Part shown: positions 49,107-59,369 of the stretch, one piece after another | Layout: every line of letters starts with the position of its first letter | How positions within the stretch are numbered: position 1 is the stretch's first letter | Assembly: GCF_005765165.1 (NCBI RefSeq) | Contig: NZ_VCIW01000018.1 | Location: 109,853-173,852, forward strand | DNA: 64,000 nt | Direction: 5' to 3' | Source of the DNA: Paenibacillus antri | Lineage (GTDB): Bacteria > Bacillota > Bacilli > Paenibacillales > YIM-B00363 | Translations under genes and position numbers: made by a program | Notes under the pieces: generated by a model | Databases searched by the model: none | What the model was told of the DNA's origin: nothing | Seen by the model: only the letters and a program-made list of their open reading frames with translations

Positions 49107-52100
49107 ATGTCCGATACGAACGAGAAGTTTCCGGGGGCCGAACAAGCCGAGCCGGCGACGCCCAAGAAGAAGCGCAAGCGAATGCCCGTCGCGGCGAGAG
49201 TCGCCCTCTCCGCCGTCAAGTGGACGTTCCTGCTCGGCGTCGTAGGCGCCGTCACCGCCGGAGCGGCCGTCACCGGTTACGTCTCCGCCCTGGTGCGCGA
49301 CGACGAGGTCCGCAGCCGGGAGACGATCCTCGAAGAGATGCAGCATAACTCCGAAACCGGATTCGTCTATTTCCGCGACGGAACGATCATCGGCCAGCTT
49401 CGCACGGAGGAAGACCGTCGATTGATCGAATACGAGGATATCCCTCAGATCGTGGAAGACGCCGTGCTCGCGACCGAGGACGAGGATTTCTACAACCATA
49501 TCGGCGTCGACTTCATGAGCCTCGCCCGCGCGGTGAAGGAGAAGGTGCTGAACGAAGAAGTGCAGACCGGCGGCAGCACGATCACGCAGCAGGTCGCGCG
49601 CCGCGTGTTCCTGAACTTGGACCGTACCGACAGCCGGAAGTTCAAAGAAATTTTCCTCGCGCTGCGGCTCGAGCGGTTCATGACGAAGGAAGACATCTTG
49701 GCCGCCTATTTGAACAAGATTCCGTTCGGCAACGGAGCCTCCGGGTACCAGGTGTACGGAATCAAGGCGGCCGCCACCGGCATTTTCGATAAAGACCTCG
49801 ACGACTTGAACATCGCGCAAGCCGCTTACTTGGCCGGTCTGCCGCAATCGCCTTCGACGTATTCCGCGTTTACCGGGAAGGGCGAATTCGACGAAGAAGG
49901 CTTTAAGGAAGCGAGAGAGCGTCAAGAGCTCGTGCTGCATCATATGAAGCGGACCGGCAAAATCACGGACGCGCAGTACGAAGAAGCGCTCGCTTTCGAC
50001 ATCAAGGCCAGCCTCGCGAAGCCGAAGAAGAAAGCTTATTCCACATACCCGTATTTGATGCTGGAAGCCGAGCGCCAAGCCGCCGAGACGCTGCTTCGCC
50101 AGAGCAATCCGGAGCTCGGTCCGGAAGACATGCGAAAGCCCGAATATCAGGAAGCTCTGAAGGACGCGCGGGAGATGCTGCTGCGCGGCGGGTATAAGAT
50201 CTACACGACGATCGACAAGACGGTGTACGAAGCGATGCACCGCGTCTCGGAAAATCCGGAGATGTTCACCAAGGATCACGAGAAGAAGGGCGTCGAACAA
50301 GTCGGGGGCATTCTGCTCGACAACGACACCGGCGCCATTCTCGGCATGATCGAAGGACGCGACTTCTACTTGGAGCAGCTCAACCATGCGACGCAGATGC
50401 AGCGCCAGCCGGGCTCCGCGATGAAGCCGATCGCCGCCTACTTGCCGGCGATCGAGTCGGGCGCCATTCAACCGGCGTCCATTATCGACGACGTGCCGCT
50501 CATTTTGCCGGACGGCCAGAAGGGCGTGCACATCCCGAAAAATCACGACGGCCGCTACCACGGGCTGCTGACCGCTCGGGAAGCGTTGAACCAATCGTGG
50601 AACATTCCCGCGATCAAGCTGTTCCTCTATGACGTCACGATCGATAAGGCGTGGGAATTCGCGAAGAAGCTCGGCATCTCCTCGCTGACCGAGAGCGACT
50701 ACCATGCAAGCACCGGCGTCATCGGCGGCCTGCAGTACGGCGTGTCGGTCGAGGAGCTGACGAACGCCTACTCGACGATCGCCAACAAGGGGCTGTACGC
50801 CGACGCGTATTTCGTCGAGAAGATCACCGACTCGGCCGATAACGTCGTCTACAAGCATGAACCGAAACCGGAGCGCGTCTTCTCGGAACAGACCGCTTAT
50901 CTGATGACGGATATGATGCGAACGGTCATCACGAACGGGACGGCGTCGAGAGTCAAGAGCCGGTTCGAGCATGAAGACAAGGTGCCGATCGTCGGGAAGA
51001 CGGGAACGACGTCGGACAACTACGACCTCTGGTTCGTAGGATACTCCCCCGACGTCACGCTCGGGATCTGGATCGGATACGATCAGCCTTCTACGTTGAC
51101 GGAAGCGAATCGCGCGAAATACGTATGGGCGGACGTCATGAACGAGCTGGTCGCTTCGAAGTCGGACCTGTTCCAAACCGAGGCGTTCGAGAAGCCCGAA
51201 GGCATCGTCTCGAAGACGGTATCCCGCGTATCGGGCTTGCTTCCGAGCGAGCTTGTGACGCAGGAGAAATTGACCGTGACCGACATCTTCAACCGGGAGT
51301 ATATCCCGACGAAGCAAGACGACGTGCTGGGCCTCGCCGACGTCGTGCTCGTGGACGGGAAGGCGTATACGCCGCAGCCCGGAACGCCGGCCGATATGGT
51401 CAAGAAGATGCGCGTCGTGCGCCGCGAGGAGCCGATCGGCGATCTGCTCAAGCGGATCGAAGAAGCGCTCGCGAAGCTGCCGGAGAAGAGCCGCCGGCCG
51501 ATCGAATCGTACCGTCCGACGGACGGCTACGGCGACGCTCCGAGCGAGGTCGATCCTCGCTCGGAGAACGGTTTGCCGCCGGCGGCGCCTCCATGGGTAA
51601 AGCTGACGAAGACGGACAAGGGCGCGCAAGTGCAATTCGGCGCCAGCTATAACGGCGACGTCGCCGGATACCGCGTCTTCCGTTCCGTCGACGGCGGTCC
51701 GTTCCAGCCGCTTCCGGAGAAGACGATTCGCACCGGAGAGACGCTCAGCTTCGTCGATCAGACGAGCGCGGACCGCATCTACGGATACTACATCGTATCC
51801 GTCGACATCGCCGGGCGCGTCTCCGAGCCGAGCGAGGTCGTCTACACGGGCGATCCGTTCCCGCTGTCGCTCGGGGAAGGCGATGGCGCACCGCTCGAGC
51901 CGCTCCCCGGCGACGAGGCGGCCGACGCGCCGAAGGCGCCGGGCAAGCCGTCCGCGAAGACGCGGGACTTGGGCGTTCGTCTCGAGTGGACGCCCAGCGC
52001 CGCGGCGGATCAGGTCGACGAGTATCGCATCTACTACGCGCCCGAGGAAGGCGGACCATATAACCAGATCGGCGTCTCCGGCAGCGCGGAATTCGAATTC

Positions 52101-52193
52101 CTGTCGCTGACGACTGCCGGGTGGTACCGAGTGACGGCCGCGAACTCGGCCGGAGAGTCCCCTCCCTCCGCCGCGGTGCAATTCAAACCGTAA
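49107..52193 (+). CDS. Class A penicillin-binding protein 1A with C-terminal FN3 domains
   Basis: Bifunctional peptidoglycan synthase, 1028 residues. A basic cytoplasmic N-terminus and one membrane helix (about 30-55) precede the GT51 glycosyltransferase (ATEDEDFYNHIGVD and GGSTITQQ). The transpeptidase has all three active-site motifs: SAMK (in QRQPGSAMKP), SWN (in NQSWN) and KTGT (in GKTGTTSDNYD). After a linker, two fibronectin type III modules fill about 838-925 and 945-1028 (GYRVFRSVDGGPF and YRIYYAPEEGGPY). Such repeats may anchor the enzyme in the wall. The ATG follows GGGAGG. Confidence 0.95.
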   Translation: MSDTNEKFPGAEQAEPATPKKKRKRMPVAARVALSAVKWTFLLGVVGAVTAGAAVTGYVSALVRDDEVRSRETILEEMQHNSETGFVYFRDGTIIGQLRTEEDRRLIEYEDIPQIVEDAVLATEDEDFYNHIGVDFMSLARAVKEKVLNEEVQTGGSTITQQVARRVFLNLDRTDSRKFKEIFLALRLERFMTKEDILAAYLNKIPFGNGASGYQVYGIKAAATGIFDKDLDDLNIAQAAYLAGLPQSPSTYSAFTGKGEFDEEGFKEARERQELVLHHMKRTGKITDAQYEEALAFDIKASLAKPKKKAYSTYPYLMLEAERQAAETLLRQSNPELGPEDMRKPEYQEALKDAREMLLRGGYKIYTTIDKTVYEAMHRVSENPEMFTKDHEKKGVEQVGGILLDNDTGAILGMIEGRDFYLEQLNHATQMQRQPGSAMKPIAAYLPAIESGAIQPASIIDDVPLILPDGQKGVHIPKNHDGRYHGLLTAREALNQSWNIPAIKLFLYDVTIDKAWEFAKKLGISSLTESDYHASTGVIGGLQYGVSVEELTNAYSTIANKGLYADAYFVEKITDSADNVVYKHEPKPERVFSEQTAYLMTDMMRTVITNGTASRVKSRFEHEDKVPIVGKTGTTSDNYDLWFVGYSPDVTLGIWIGYDQPSTLTEANRAKYVWADVMNELVASKSDLFQTEAFEKPEGIVSKTVSRVSGLLPSELVTQEKLTVTDIFNREYIPTKQDDVLGLADVVLVDGKAYTPQPGTPADMVKKMRVVRREEPIGDLLKRIEEALAKLPEKSRRPIESYRPTDGYGDAPSEVDPRSENGLPPAAPPWVKLTKTDKGAQVQFGASYNGDVAGYRVFRSVDGGPFQPLPEKTIRTGETLSFVDQTSADRIYGYYIVSVDIAGRVSEPSEVVYTGDPFPLSLGEGDGAPLEPLPGDEAADAPKAPGKPSAKTRDLGVRLEWTPSAAADQVDEYRIYYAPEEGGPYNQIGVSGSAEFEFLSLTTAGWYRVTAANSAGESPPSAAVQFKP

Positions 52194-52266
52194 TCCAACG
52201 AAGAAGAGGCTGTCCCAAAAGTGGGTAAAATCCATTTACGGGTAGCCATCCCCCTATGAAAAACTT

Positions 52267-52317
52267 GAAAACGGTCGGTCAGGATGGTCTATTCCTGATC
52301 GACCGTTTTCACTTTTT
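52267..52317 (+). terminator. Strong hairpin followed by T run inside the MITE-like element
   Basis: An 18-base arm (52267-52284) pairs with 52293-52310 with one mismatch around an eight-base loop, then ACTTTTT. It probably ends PBP1A transcripts. Confidence 0.7.
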
Positions 52318-52424
52318 GGCTTATTGCTGTTCGCTTAAGGAGGTTACGGACGAGTGAAAGCCACCCGACCTCCAAGCTCTCTTTTGGCAAGCTTCGAAGA
52401 TTCCAATTGGGTTTAATGACGACA

Positions 52425-52606
52425 GGCGGCTCATTCGGTTTTACAGAAGCGCGAGGGGAGCGGGGTATGGGTGGAGGATTTTACGTCTGCCTCTTGAACG
52501 TCGTGTTGTACCCTTCTAATCTCATCTAAAGAACACGACGTTCAGTGGCGGCCGGAACCCGTACCCCCTCCCGCTAAGAGCATGATTGTAAAAAGAAGGA
52601 GCCGCC
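52425..52606. repeat. 182-bp imperfect palindrome inside the MITE-like element
   Basis: Nested complementary arms run inward: GGCGGCTC (52425-52432) with GAGCCGCC (52599-52606); TTTTAC (52439-52444) with GTAAAA (52588-52593); the GGGGTATGGGT region (52462-52472) with ACCCGTACCCC (52558-52568); and GAACGTCGTGTT (52496-52507) with AACACGACGTTC (52532-52543). The apex is near 52520. Confidence 0.85.
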
Positions 52607-52666
52607 CCTAAGTCATTTTACGACTTTTGGGACAGCCCCTTTCAATTCACGATCGTTTCCGATTCG

Positions 52667-53368
52667 TTACATGACGCCGAGCATCCGTTCCACGATCGCC
52701 GCCGACCGCTCCGCCGCCAGCTTCGTGAATTCGGGGAAATTCACGTGGGCCGAGCCGTCCGCTTTATCCGACATCGATCGAAGCACGACGAATGGCGTGC
52801 CGTTCATTCGACATACTTGCGCGACCGCCGCTCCCTCCATCTCGACGCATGCGCCTTGATGCTCGCGATACAGTCCCGCGACGACGTCTCGATTCGCGAC
52901 GAATTGGTCGCCGGACAGAATGCGTCCCGTGCGCGTCAGGCCGGGATACAAGCTCTCTCCGGCCGCGACCGCCGCTTCGACGAGCGTCGGGTCCGCCGGA
53001 AACACCGACTCCCCTGCGTACGGGATGACGCCCTTCTCGAAGCCGAGCGGCGTCACGTCCATATCGTGCTGCAACAAATCGGTGGACACGACGATGTCGC
53101 CGATATTCAGCTCCGGATGAACCGCGCCGGCCACTCCCGTAAACACGATCGCCTCGACGCCGAAGCCGTCGATTAAGAGCTGCGTGCAGACGGCGGCGTT
53201 CACCTTGCCGACCCCGCACTTGCACACGATGACGCGCTTGCCGTTCCATTCGCCTTCTCGGAAGCGGATGCCCGCCTTCACCGTCTCGACGTTCCCGTCC
53301 ATGCGGAGCAAGAAGCGTTCCACCTCTTCGTCCATCGCGCCGATAATGCCTAATGTCTTATAGTCCAC
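52667..53368 (-). CDS. mtnN: 5'-methylthioadenosine/S-adenosylhomocysteine nucleosidase
   Basis: Cleaves adenine from MTA and SAH in methionine salvage and the activated methyl cycle. The 233 residues contain IGAMDEEVE (catalytic Glu), VVVSTD-type substrate loop, ACVEMEGAAVAQVC and RSMSDKAD (catalytic Asp). Translation starts at GTG (53368) behind AGGAGG. A terminator separates it from ccpA upstream, so it has its own promoter in a short gap. Confidence 0.96.
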   Translation of the reverse strand: MDYKTLGIIGAMDEEVERFLLRMDGNVETVKAGIRFREGEWNGKRVIVCKCGVGKVNAAVCTQLLIDGFGVEAIVFTGVAGAVHPELNIGDIVVSTDLLQHDMDVTPLGFEKGVIPYAGESVFPADPTLVEAAVAAGESLYPGLTRTGRILSGDQFVANRDVVAGLYREHQGACVEMEGAAVAQVCRMNGTPFVVLRSMSDKADGSAHVNFPEFTKLAAERSAAIVERMLGVM

Positions 53369-53388
53369 TTGTATATGTCCTCCTGGGC

Positions 53389-53417
53389 AAAAAAATAGGG
53401 CTCATTAGATATGAGCC
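53389..53417 (-). terminator. ccpA terminator
   Basis: On the minus strand GGCTCAT-ATCTA-ATGAGCC overlaps the ccpA stop codon and is followed by CTATTTTTTT. Confidence 0.85.
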
Positions 53418-54406
53418 ACAGATTTACGCATAATCGTCTCGTGAGGCAAGACGACGACCGGGTTGGATACCGGCTCTTTCTTCATCAGCTTCGTCAACAA
53501 CCGCATCGATACGGCGCCGATGTCGTACATCGGCTGCGCCACCGTGGACAGCTGCGGACGCACCATGGAAGCCATCCGGACGTTATCGACGGAGATGACC
53601 GCCATATCCTCCGGCACGCGGAGACCCGCGTCTTGAATCGCGTGAATGGCGCCGATCGCCATCTCGTCGGTCGCCGCGAAGATCGCCGTCGGCCGATCCG
53701 GCAGTTGGAGGAAATACTCCATCGTATCGAGCCCCGCTTCATAGCGGTAGTTGCCGACGCGAACGTGCGATTCCCGGAACGGGATGCCCGCTTCTTCGAT
53801 CGCGCGCTTATACCCTTGATAACGCGCGAAGCCGTTCGACGGATCCTGCAAGCTGCCGCTGATCATGCCGATATTGCGATGGCCGTGCTCGATCAATACC
53901 TTCACGGCGTCGTAAGCGGCCGCTTCGTGATCGATGTCGACGGACGGAATGACGCGGTTCGCGTCGGTCGTCGCGCACAACACGATCGGTACCGACGTCC
54001 GGAACGCTTCGATATGCTCGTCCGTCACGACGCCGCCCATGAACAGCAGCCCGTCGACCTGTTTCTCCAACAGCGTGTTGATCACGCGGATTTCCTTGTC
54101 CTTCTTCTTGTCGGAGTTGCAGAGAATCATATTGTAGTGATACATGTTCGCGATATCTTCGATGCCGCGTACGACCTCGGAATACATCGTGTTCGAAATA
54201 TCGGGAATCACGACGCCGACCGTCGTCGTCTTCTTGCTGGCCAATCCGCGGGCTACCGCATTCGGCCGGTACCCCAGCCTCTCGATCGCTTCGAACACTT
54301 TCTTCCGGGTTTGCGGCTTGACGTTCGGGTTGTTGTTCACAACGCGCGAGACCGTCGCCATCGACACCCCGGCTTCCCGAGCCACGTCGTAAATTGTCAC
54401 TGTCAC
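53405..54406 (-). CDS. ccpA: Catabolite control protein A (LacI family)
   Basis: Global carbon catabolite regulator that binds cre sites with HPr(Ser-P) or Crh(Ser-P). The 333 residues start with the helix-turn-helix [35 protein letters not shown] and hinge [10 protein letters not shown], followed by the sugar-binding-like core ([12 protein letters not shown] to [22 protein letters not shown]). GTG at 54406 gives MTVTIYDVA, seven bases after GGAGAG; an ATG two codons earlier is possible. ptsI and ptsG lie 1.3-5 kb away on the same strand. Confidence 0.93.
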   Translation of the reverse strand: MTVTIYDVAREAGVSMATVSRVVNNNPNVKPQTRKKVFEAIERLGYRPNAVARGLASKKTTTVGVVIPDISNTMYSEVVRGIEDIANMYHYNMILCNSDKKKDKEIRVINTLLEKQVDGLLFMGGVVTDEHIEAFRTSVPIVLCATTDANRVIPSVDIDHEAAAYDAVKVLIEHGHRNIGMISGSLQDPSNGFARYQGYKRAIEEAGIPFRESHVRVGNYRYEAGLDTMEYFLQLPDRPTAIFAATDEMAIGAIHAIQDAGLRVPEDMAVISVDNVRMASMVRPQLSTVAQPMYDIGAVSMRLLTKLMKKEPVSNPVVVLPHETIMRKSVAHI

Positions 54407-54576
54407 GAGCATTCTCTCCAATAATGAATATTTGTAGATATGAACAGCGGGTAGTAGACTATTCCTCGGTAACACGGAAACTCGAGATCCATTCAAACTG
54501 TAAATGGATATAATAAAATATGATACGACAATTTTTTACTTTACGCAACGATAGCGGCCGAAAGGCCCCGGAAAAC

Positions 54577-54598
54577 AAAAAAACCTCCGAAGAGGTTT
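54577..54598 (-). terminator. Terminator after the zinc-ribbon protein gene
   Basis: On the minus strand AAACCTC-TTCG-GAGGTTT, a TTCG tetraloop hairpin, followed by TTTT, 24 nt past the stop. Confidence 0.85.
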
Positions 54599-54621
54599 GG
54601 GGGAAATCGACGGGAAACGAC

Positions 54622-55029
54622 CTACGTGGGGATGCTGGCCTTCGCGATTTGCGAGAGGCGGTCTTGAATTTCCTCCGACCACGGTTCGTCGCCGAGCGAT
54701 TGCGCCAGAAGCATCAAGTCCAACAGTTGATTGACGCGTTCCTTCACGATTTGTTCCACCGGAACGTTCGCTCGTTCTCTCTTTGTCGCTTCGTGAAGCA
54801 GAAACGCCAGTTCATTCGACTCGTTAAAGCGAATATGTTGTTTTTCGGGATTACGGCCGAGTCGTCGAATCAACGAACTCAGCTCCTGTTTTACGTCCTG
54901 CAGCACTTCGCTGCGTTCGCAGCCGCCGCAAGAGTAAATCGGAACGTTCTCGATTTTCACTTTGTTCGAGAAGATGACCGTTCGCAGCCGAATGGACATC
55001 GTCTGTCCGCAGACGCAATATTTCTCCAA
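54622..55029 (-). CDS. Hypothetical zinc-ribbon protein
   Basis: 135 residues, not assigned. The N-terminus has paired cysteines CVCG and CGGC about 35 residues apart (YCVCGQTM and YSCGGCERSEV), a probable zinc ribbon of YgiT type with a VIFSNKVKIENVPIYSC beta segment. The rest is helical and charged (NELAFLLHEATKRERANVPVEQIVKERVNQLLDLMLLAQ). It starts at TTG (55029) seven bases after AGGAGGG. It could be a DNA-binding or chaperone-like accessory; no partner gene is adjacent, and it has its own terminator. Confidence 0.75.
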   Translation of the reverse strand: MEKYCVCGQTMSIRLRTVIFSNKVKIENVPIYSCGGCERSEVLQDVKQELSSLIRRLGRNPEKQHIRFNESNELAFLLHEATKRERANVPVEQIVKERVNQLLDLMLLAQSLGDEPWSEEIQDRLSQIAKASIPT

Positions 55030-55156
55030 TCCGAGCCCTCCTAAGAGCCATGGCAAACTCGCTCACGCTTTCGTGCCTCTTTACGTATTCGAGGAACGTC
55101 GCGCAACTCCTTCCGCCTCGCTCTTAGAAGTTCTTGGAATCGTTGCCCGCGCCGGA

Positions 55157-55681
55157 TTACCGTTCCGCCAACGCGTCGCAGAACGCCTTGGCGTACGGCG
55201 GAAGATCCGGCGGACGGCGGCTCGAGACGATGTGCCCGTCGACGACGACGGCCTCGTCGCGCCAGATCGCTCCCGCGTTCTCCATATCGTCGCGGATGCC
55301 CGGCGTCGAGGTGACGTTCCGCCCGTTCAAAATTTTCGCGGAGACGAGCACCCAGCCCGCGTGGCAGATTTGACCGATCGGCCGCTTCAGTTCGTCCATC
55401 CGGCGCACCATCGCGAGCACTTCCGGATACCGGCGCAGCTTGTCGGGCGCCCAGCCGCCCGGCACTAACAGCCCGGCGAACTCGTCGATGTTCACGTCGT
55501 CGAACGCAACGTCGGACGTCGCGGGCACGCCGTATTTCCCGGTGTAGGCGAAGCCCTTCTTCGCGCCGGCCACGACGACCTCCGCCCCTTCCTCCCGAAC
55601 GCGATAGATCGGGTACCACAACTCTAAATCCTCGAATTCCTCGTCTACGAGGCTAAGCACCTTTTTCCCGGATAACCGCAT
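55157..55681 (-). CDS. DJ-1/PfpI family protein (type 1 glutamine amidotransferase-like)
   Basis: 174-residue DJ-1/PfpI superfamily protein; relatives act as stress chaperones, glyoxalases or deglycases. DEEFEDLELWYPIYRVREEGAEV contains the conserved Glu, and GQICHAGWVLVSAKIL contains the nucleophilic Cys with His next to it. VNIDEFAGLLVPGGWAPDKLRR is the strand before it. The frame is open far upstream (shadow of ptsI), but MRLSGKKVLSL with AAAGGAAG is the proper start. It lies 38 bp after ptsI. Confidence 0.9.
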   Translation of the reverse strand: MRLSGKKVLSLVDEEFEDLELWYPIYRVREEGAEVVVAGAKKGFAYTGKYGVPATSDVAFDDVNIDEFAGLLVPGGWAPDKLRRYPEVLAMVRRMDELKRPIGQICHAGWVLVSAKILNGRNVTSTPGIRDDMENAGAIWRDEAVVVDGHIVSSRRPPDLPPYAKAFCDALAER

Positions 55682-55719
55682 GATTTTTCTTCCTTTCCAT
55701 TTCGAAAATGATCCCGCGC

Positions 55720-57468
55720 CTACGTCGCGCAACCGCAACCCATGCCGAGCCGTTCGAGCGCCTCTCGGATGTCTCGGCTCGTCTTGAGCTTCGACAGCTC
55801 GGCCCAGTGCGCCGCGGAACGGGCGGCGGACGCCTTCAGCAGCTCGCTCTTGAGCGGCAGCATCAAGCCCGACGCCATGCTCAGCTCTCTTACGCCTAAC
55901 CCGAGCCAAATCGGCAGCGCGAGCGGATCGCCGGCCATCTCGCCGCAGACGCTGACGCCGATGCCCGCGTGCTGCGCCGCGGCGACCGTCGTCTGGATCA
56001 TCCGGATGACGGCCGGGTGGAACGGATCGTACAACGATGCGACATGCTCGTTCAGACGGTCCGCCGCAAGAATGTACTGCGTCAGATCGTTCGTGCCGAT
56101 GCTGAAGAAGTCGACCTCGGAAGCGAGCAGATCGGCGACGATCGCGGCGGCCGGCACCTCGACCATCATGCCCACGCGCATATGCTCGTCGTACGGCTGC
56201 CGCTCCGCGCGCAGCTCCGCCTTCGCTTCGTCGAAGATGCGTTTGGCCGCGCGGAATTGTTCGACCGACTGAATCATCGGGAACATGACGCGGACGGTGC
56301 CGCAGGCGCCCGCGCGGAGAATGGCCCGCAGCTGCGTCTTGAACGTGTGCGGCTGCGCCAGCGAAATCCGAATCGACCGGAAGCCCAGCACCGGATTCTC
56401 TTCTTCCGGAACGTTCGCGTATTCCAGCTGCTTGTCGCCCCCGACGTCGAGCGTCCGGATCGTCAGCGGTTTGCCTTCCAGCAAGGAGGCGGCTTGGCAA
56501 TAAATCTCGTATTGCTCCTGCTCCGTCGGATACGTCTCCCGGTCCATGTAGATGAACTCGGTCCGGAACAACCCGACGCCTTCCGCGCCGCCCTCGAGCG
56601 CCGCCTCGAGATCGCGCAGCGACGCGATGTTGGCGAACAGCGACATGCGAAGGCCGTCCGTCGTCACGGTCGGCAGCGTCGCAAGCGACTGCAGGCGCTC
56701 CAGCACGCGAACCTCGCTCTCGCGCAGCTCCGAATACCGCTGGATTTCGGCATCCGGCGGATTGACGAGCACGATGCCCGCTTTGCCGTCGATCACGAGG
56801 ACGTCGCCCGTCTGAATCGGCTCGACCAGCTTGCCCTCCAGCCCGAGGACGAGCGGAATGTTGAGCGCCCGCGCCATGATCGCGGTATGGGACGTGCTGC
56901 CCCCCGCCATCGTCACGATGCCGAGCACGTGATTCGGATTCAGGTGAACGAGCTGGGACGGCGACACTTCCTTCGCGACGAGGATGAACGGCTTGTTGTC
57001 CGTCGGCAGCTTCACGTCCGGCGTGCCGATCAAGTGCTTCAGGAGACGATTGCCGACGTCCTTGATGTCGAGCGCGCGCTCCTTCATATATTGATCGTCG
57101 AGCAGATCGAACATGTTGACGAATTTGTCGATGACTTCTTTCACCGCCACCTCCGCCGCCTTGTATTGCCGCTGGATGATGCCTTGGATCTCGTTCATGA
57201 AGACGGGATCGTCCAGTATGGCCAGGTGCGCGTCGAAGATGTTCGATTCCTGCTCGCCGATGTAACCCGAGATTTCCTGTTTGATCGACGTGATTTCTTG
57301 CTTGGAGTGGCGAATGCCCTCGTACAGCCGTTCGAATTCGGCCGCGAGATCGGTGACGTCCTTCTTGTTTTCGGGAACGTCCCACTCCCAATGCGGCAGA
57401 ACGAAAGCTTTGCCGATCGCGATGCCGGACGAGGCACCCGTGCCCTGTAGGTTACGCGCGGTTGACAT
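55720..57468 (-). CDS. ptsI: Phosphoenolpyruvate-protein phosphotransferase (PTS enzyme I)
   Basis: First enzyme of the PTS, moving phosphate from PEP to HPr. The 582 residues show the active His in [15 protein letters not shown], the PEP-binding barrel with [11 protein letters not shown], and [10 protein letters not shown] with the catalytic Cys. The C-terminus ends GCGCAT. Its ATG lies inside the end of ptsG (17-base overlap) with AAGGAGG upstream. No ptsH lies between, unlike the ptsGHI order in B. subtilis, so HPr must come from elsewhere. Confidence 0.96.
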   Translation of the reverse strand: MSTARNLQGTGASSGIAIGKAFVLPHWEWDVPENKKDVTDLAAEFERLYEGIRHSKQEITSIKQEISGYIGEQESNIFDAHLAILDDPVFMNEIQGIIQRQYKAAEVAVKEVIDKFVNMFDLLDDQYMKERALDIKDVGNRLLKHLIGTPDVKLPTDNKPFILVAKEVSPSQLVHLNPNHVLGIVTMAGGSTSHTAIMARALNIPLVLGLEGKLVEPIQTGDVLVIDGKAGIVLVNPPDAEIQRYSELRESEVRVLERLQSLATLPTVTTDGLRMSLFANIASLRDLEAALEGGAEGVGLFRTEFIYMDRETYPTEQEQYEIYCQAASLLEGKPLTIRTLDVGGDKQLEYANVPEEENPVLGFRSIRISLAQPHTFKTQLRAILRAGACGTVRVMFPMIQSVEQFRAAKRIFDEAKAELRAERQPYDEHMRVGMMVEVPAAAIVADLLASEVDFFSIGTNDLTQYILAADRLNEHVASLYDPFHPAVIRMIQTTVAAAQHAGIGVSVCGEMAGDPLALPIWLGLGVRELSMASGLMLPLKSELLKASAARSAAHWAELSKLKTSRDIREALERLGMGCGCAT

Positions 57469-59338
57469 CGGACGGATCCTCCTTTAGCGTGACTGACATG
57501 ACCGAAGCCTGACCCTTGCGAACGGCCTTGAACGGAGCGTAGCTCCACGACTTGACCCGCGCCGGATTCGTGACGACCATCGGCGTCGCGATCGACTTCG
57601 CGTGCTTGCGCAGCTTCGTCAGATCGAACGTGATCAGCAGCTGCCCCGGCTGCACCGTTTCGCCCTCGGTAACATGCGCCTCGAACGGTTCGTTCGGCAC
57701 CTGCGACGAATCGATGCCGATATGGAGCAGCACTTCAAGCCCTTCCGCGGTGACGATGCCGATCGCGTGGGCCGTCGGGAACAGGGTGGATATCTTCCCG
57801 GCCACCGGCGCGACGAGCTCTCCGCGTTCCGGCAGGAAGGCGGCCCCGTCGCCGACGATCTTCCCGGCGAACACCGGATCGGGCACGTCCTCGAGCGGAA
57901 TCATGCGTCCCGCGACCGGCGAGCGGAACGGGACGACGCGCGGATCCTTGCGGATCGTCTTCATGATTTCCTCGCGGATGAGCTCGGAGAACGTGCCGAA
58001 GACGACCTGCACGTTCCCTCCGCCGAGGGTGATGACGCCCGCCGCGCCGAGATGTCGCAGCGCTCCGACGTCCATCTCCCGATCGTTCGCGAGCGTTAAG
58101 CGCAGCCTCGTGATGCACGCCTCGATGCGGACGACGTTCTCCTTACCCCCGAGCGCCTGCAGGATGAGCGGCGCTCGGTACGGGATGTCCCCCGCCCAAT
58201 CGTCCAGCGCCGATCCTTCTTCCCGGCCAGGAGTCGGAATCTGGAACCGGCGAATCGCCCAACGGAACAACAAATAATAACAGACCCCGTACGCGAGACC
58301 GATCGGCAGCAGCATCCAACTGTTCGTCGCGAGGTGGTTGTTAAGCAGGAAGTCGATCGCCCCGGCGGAGAAGGCGAAGCCGTGATGAATGTCGAGCGCG
58401 TACGTGATCCACATCGACAACCCGGACAGGATCGCGTGGATGACGAACAAATACGGCGCGACGAACAAGAACGCGAATTCGATCGGCTCCGTCACTCCGG
58501 TCAGGAACGAAGACAGCGCCGCGGTCAGGAACGTCGCCTTCACCTTGGGCTTCAAGTCTTCTCTCGCTTCATGGATGATCGCGAAAGCGATTGCAGGCAA
58601 AGCGAACATCATCGTCGGGTACAAGCCTGCCATAAAGATGCCGGCGGTCGGGTCTCCGGCGAAGAAGCGCGGCAGGTCGCCGTTCACGATGCTGCCGTCC
58701 AAGCGCTCGTACGTGCCGGTCTGGAACCATACGACGTTGTTCAAGATGTAATGCAAGCCCGACGGCACGAGCAATCGATGCATCATGCCGTAGAGGAACG
58801 CGCCGAAGCCGCCCATTCCGAGCAGCAAGCCGCTCAGCTCGCGAAGCCCCGTCTGAACGTAAGGACCGATCTGCACGACCAGCACCGAAAACAAGAACGA
58901 GGCGAAGCACATGATCAGCAGCACGAACCTCGGCCCGCCGAAAAATTGAATGTATTCCGGAAACCGAATTTCTTTGAATCGATGATATAACAACGCCGCC
59001 ATAATGCCGATGACGATGCCGCTCGTGACGCCGAGCTCGAAGCCGGCCGGGATGAAAAATTGCGTCACCCGGTCGTATACGAAGTAGCCGACCAACGCCG
59101 ACATGCCGGCGATGCCGGCGCTCTCCGATAAGCCGAGGGCGACCCCGACCGCGAAAATGTAAGGCAAATATGTAAAGACGGTCATGCCCGCGTATCTGAA
59201 CAGATCGCTTAACTGATCGAACCCGACCGCTTCCCAAGGGATCGCGCCGAGCCGCAGCAGGATCGCGGCCGCGGGCAAGGCGATCATCGGCATCATCAGC
59301 GATCGGCCGAATTGCTGCAATATCCCCATCCAATTCAC
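57452..59338 (-). CDS. ptsG: PTS glucose-family transporter, EIICBA fusion
   Basis: Sugar-specific permease and phosphotransferase in one chain of 628 residues. The EIIC membrane domain (about 1-390, [24 protein letters not shown] onward) is followed by EIIB with phosphocysteine in EACITRLRL, then EIIA with HAIGI and the active His in [10 protein letters not shown]. Domain order is C-B-A. Glucose is the best guess; N-acetylglucosamine is possible. The start is GTG (59338) after GGGGG, or the ATG three codons on. The TTG that opens the longer frame is the -35 box. Confidence 0.88.
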   Translation of the reverse strand: MNWMGILQQFGRSLMMPMIALPAAAILLRLGAIPWEAVGFDQLSDLFRYAGMTVFTYLPYIFAVGVALGLSESAGIAGMSALVGYFVYDRVTQFFIPAGFELGVTSGIVIGIMAALLYHRFKEIRFPEYIQFFGGPRFVLLIMCFASFLFSVLVVQIGPYVQTGLRELSGLLLGMGGFGAFLYGMMHRLLVPSGLHYILNNVVWFQTGTYERLDGSIVNGDLPRFFAGDPTAGIFMAGLYPTMMFALPAIAFAIIHEAREDLKPKVKATFLTAALSSFLTGVTEPIEFAFLFVAPYLFVIHAILSGLSMWITYALDIHHGFAFSAGAIDFLLNNHLATNSWMLLPIGLAYGVCYYLLFRWAIRRFQIPTPGREEGSALDDWAGDIPYRAPLILQALGGKENVVRIEACITRLRLTLANDREMDVGALRHLGAAGVITLGGGNVQVVFGTFSELIREEIMKTIRKDPRVVPFRSPVAGRMIPLEDVPDPVFAGKIVGDGAAFLPERGELVAPVAGKISTLFPTAHAIGIVTAEGLEVLLHIGIDSSQVPNEPFEAHVTEGETVQPGQLLITFDLTKLRKHAKSIATPMVVTNPARVKSWSYAPFKAVRKGQASVMSVTLKEDPSDVNRA

Positions 59339-59369
59339 GCTCGGTCCGTCCCCCTTTCGTCTATTCGTA

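Larger units (their letters stand above)
52208..52637. mobile_element. Non-coding MITE-like element with transposon-type terminal inverted repeats
   Basis: GGCTGTCCCAAAAGT (52208-52222) and its exact complement ACTTTTGGGACAGCC (52623-52637) bound the element. With a one-base shift the match extends inward through GTAAAAT. These ends resemble those of IS1182-type elements as remembered. No transposase or credible reading frame lies inside. The interior holds an 18-bp hairpin (52267-52310) and a 182-bp imperfect palindrome (52425-52606). It fills the 473-bp gap between convergent pbp1A and mtnN. Confidence 0.7.

Noticed and set aside
49065..52235. 1056-residue open frame antisense to PBP1A, and similar long antisense frames over priA, prkC, xpb and ptsI
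   Set aside because: GC-rich genes routinely produce long antisense frames; the arginine-rich translations match no family and lack start signals.
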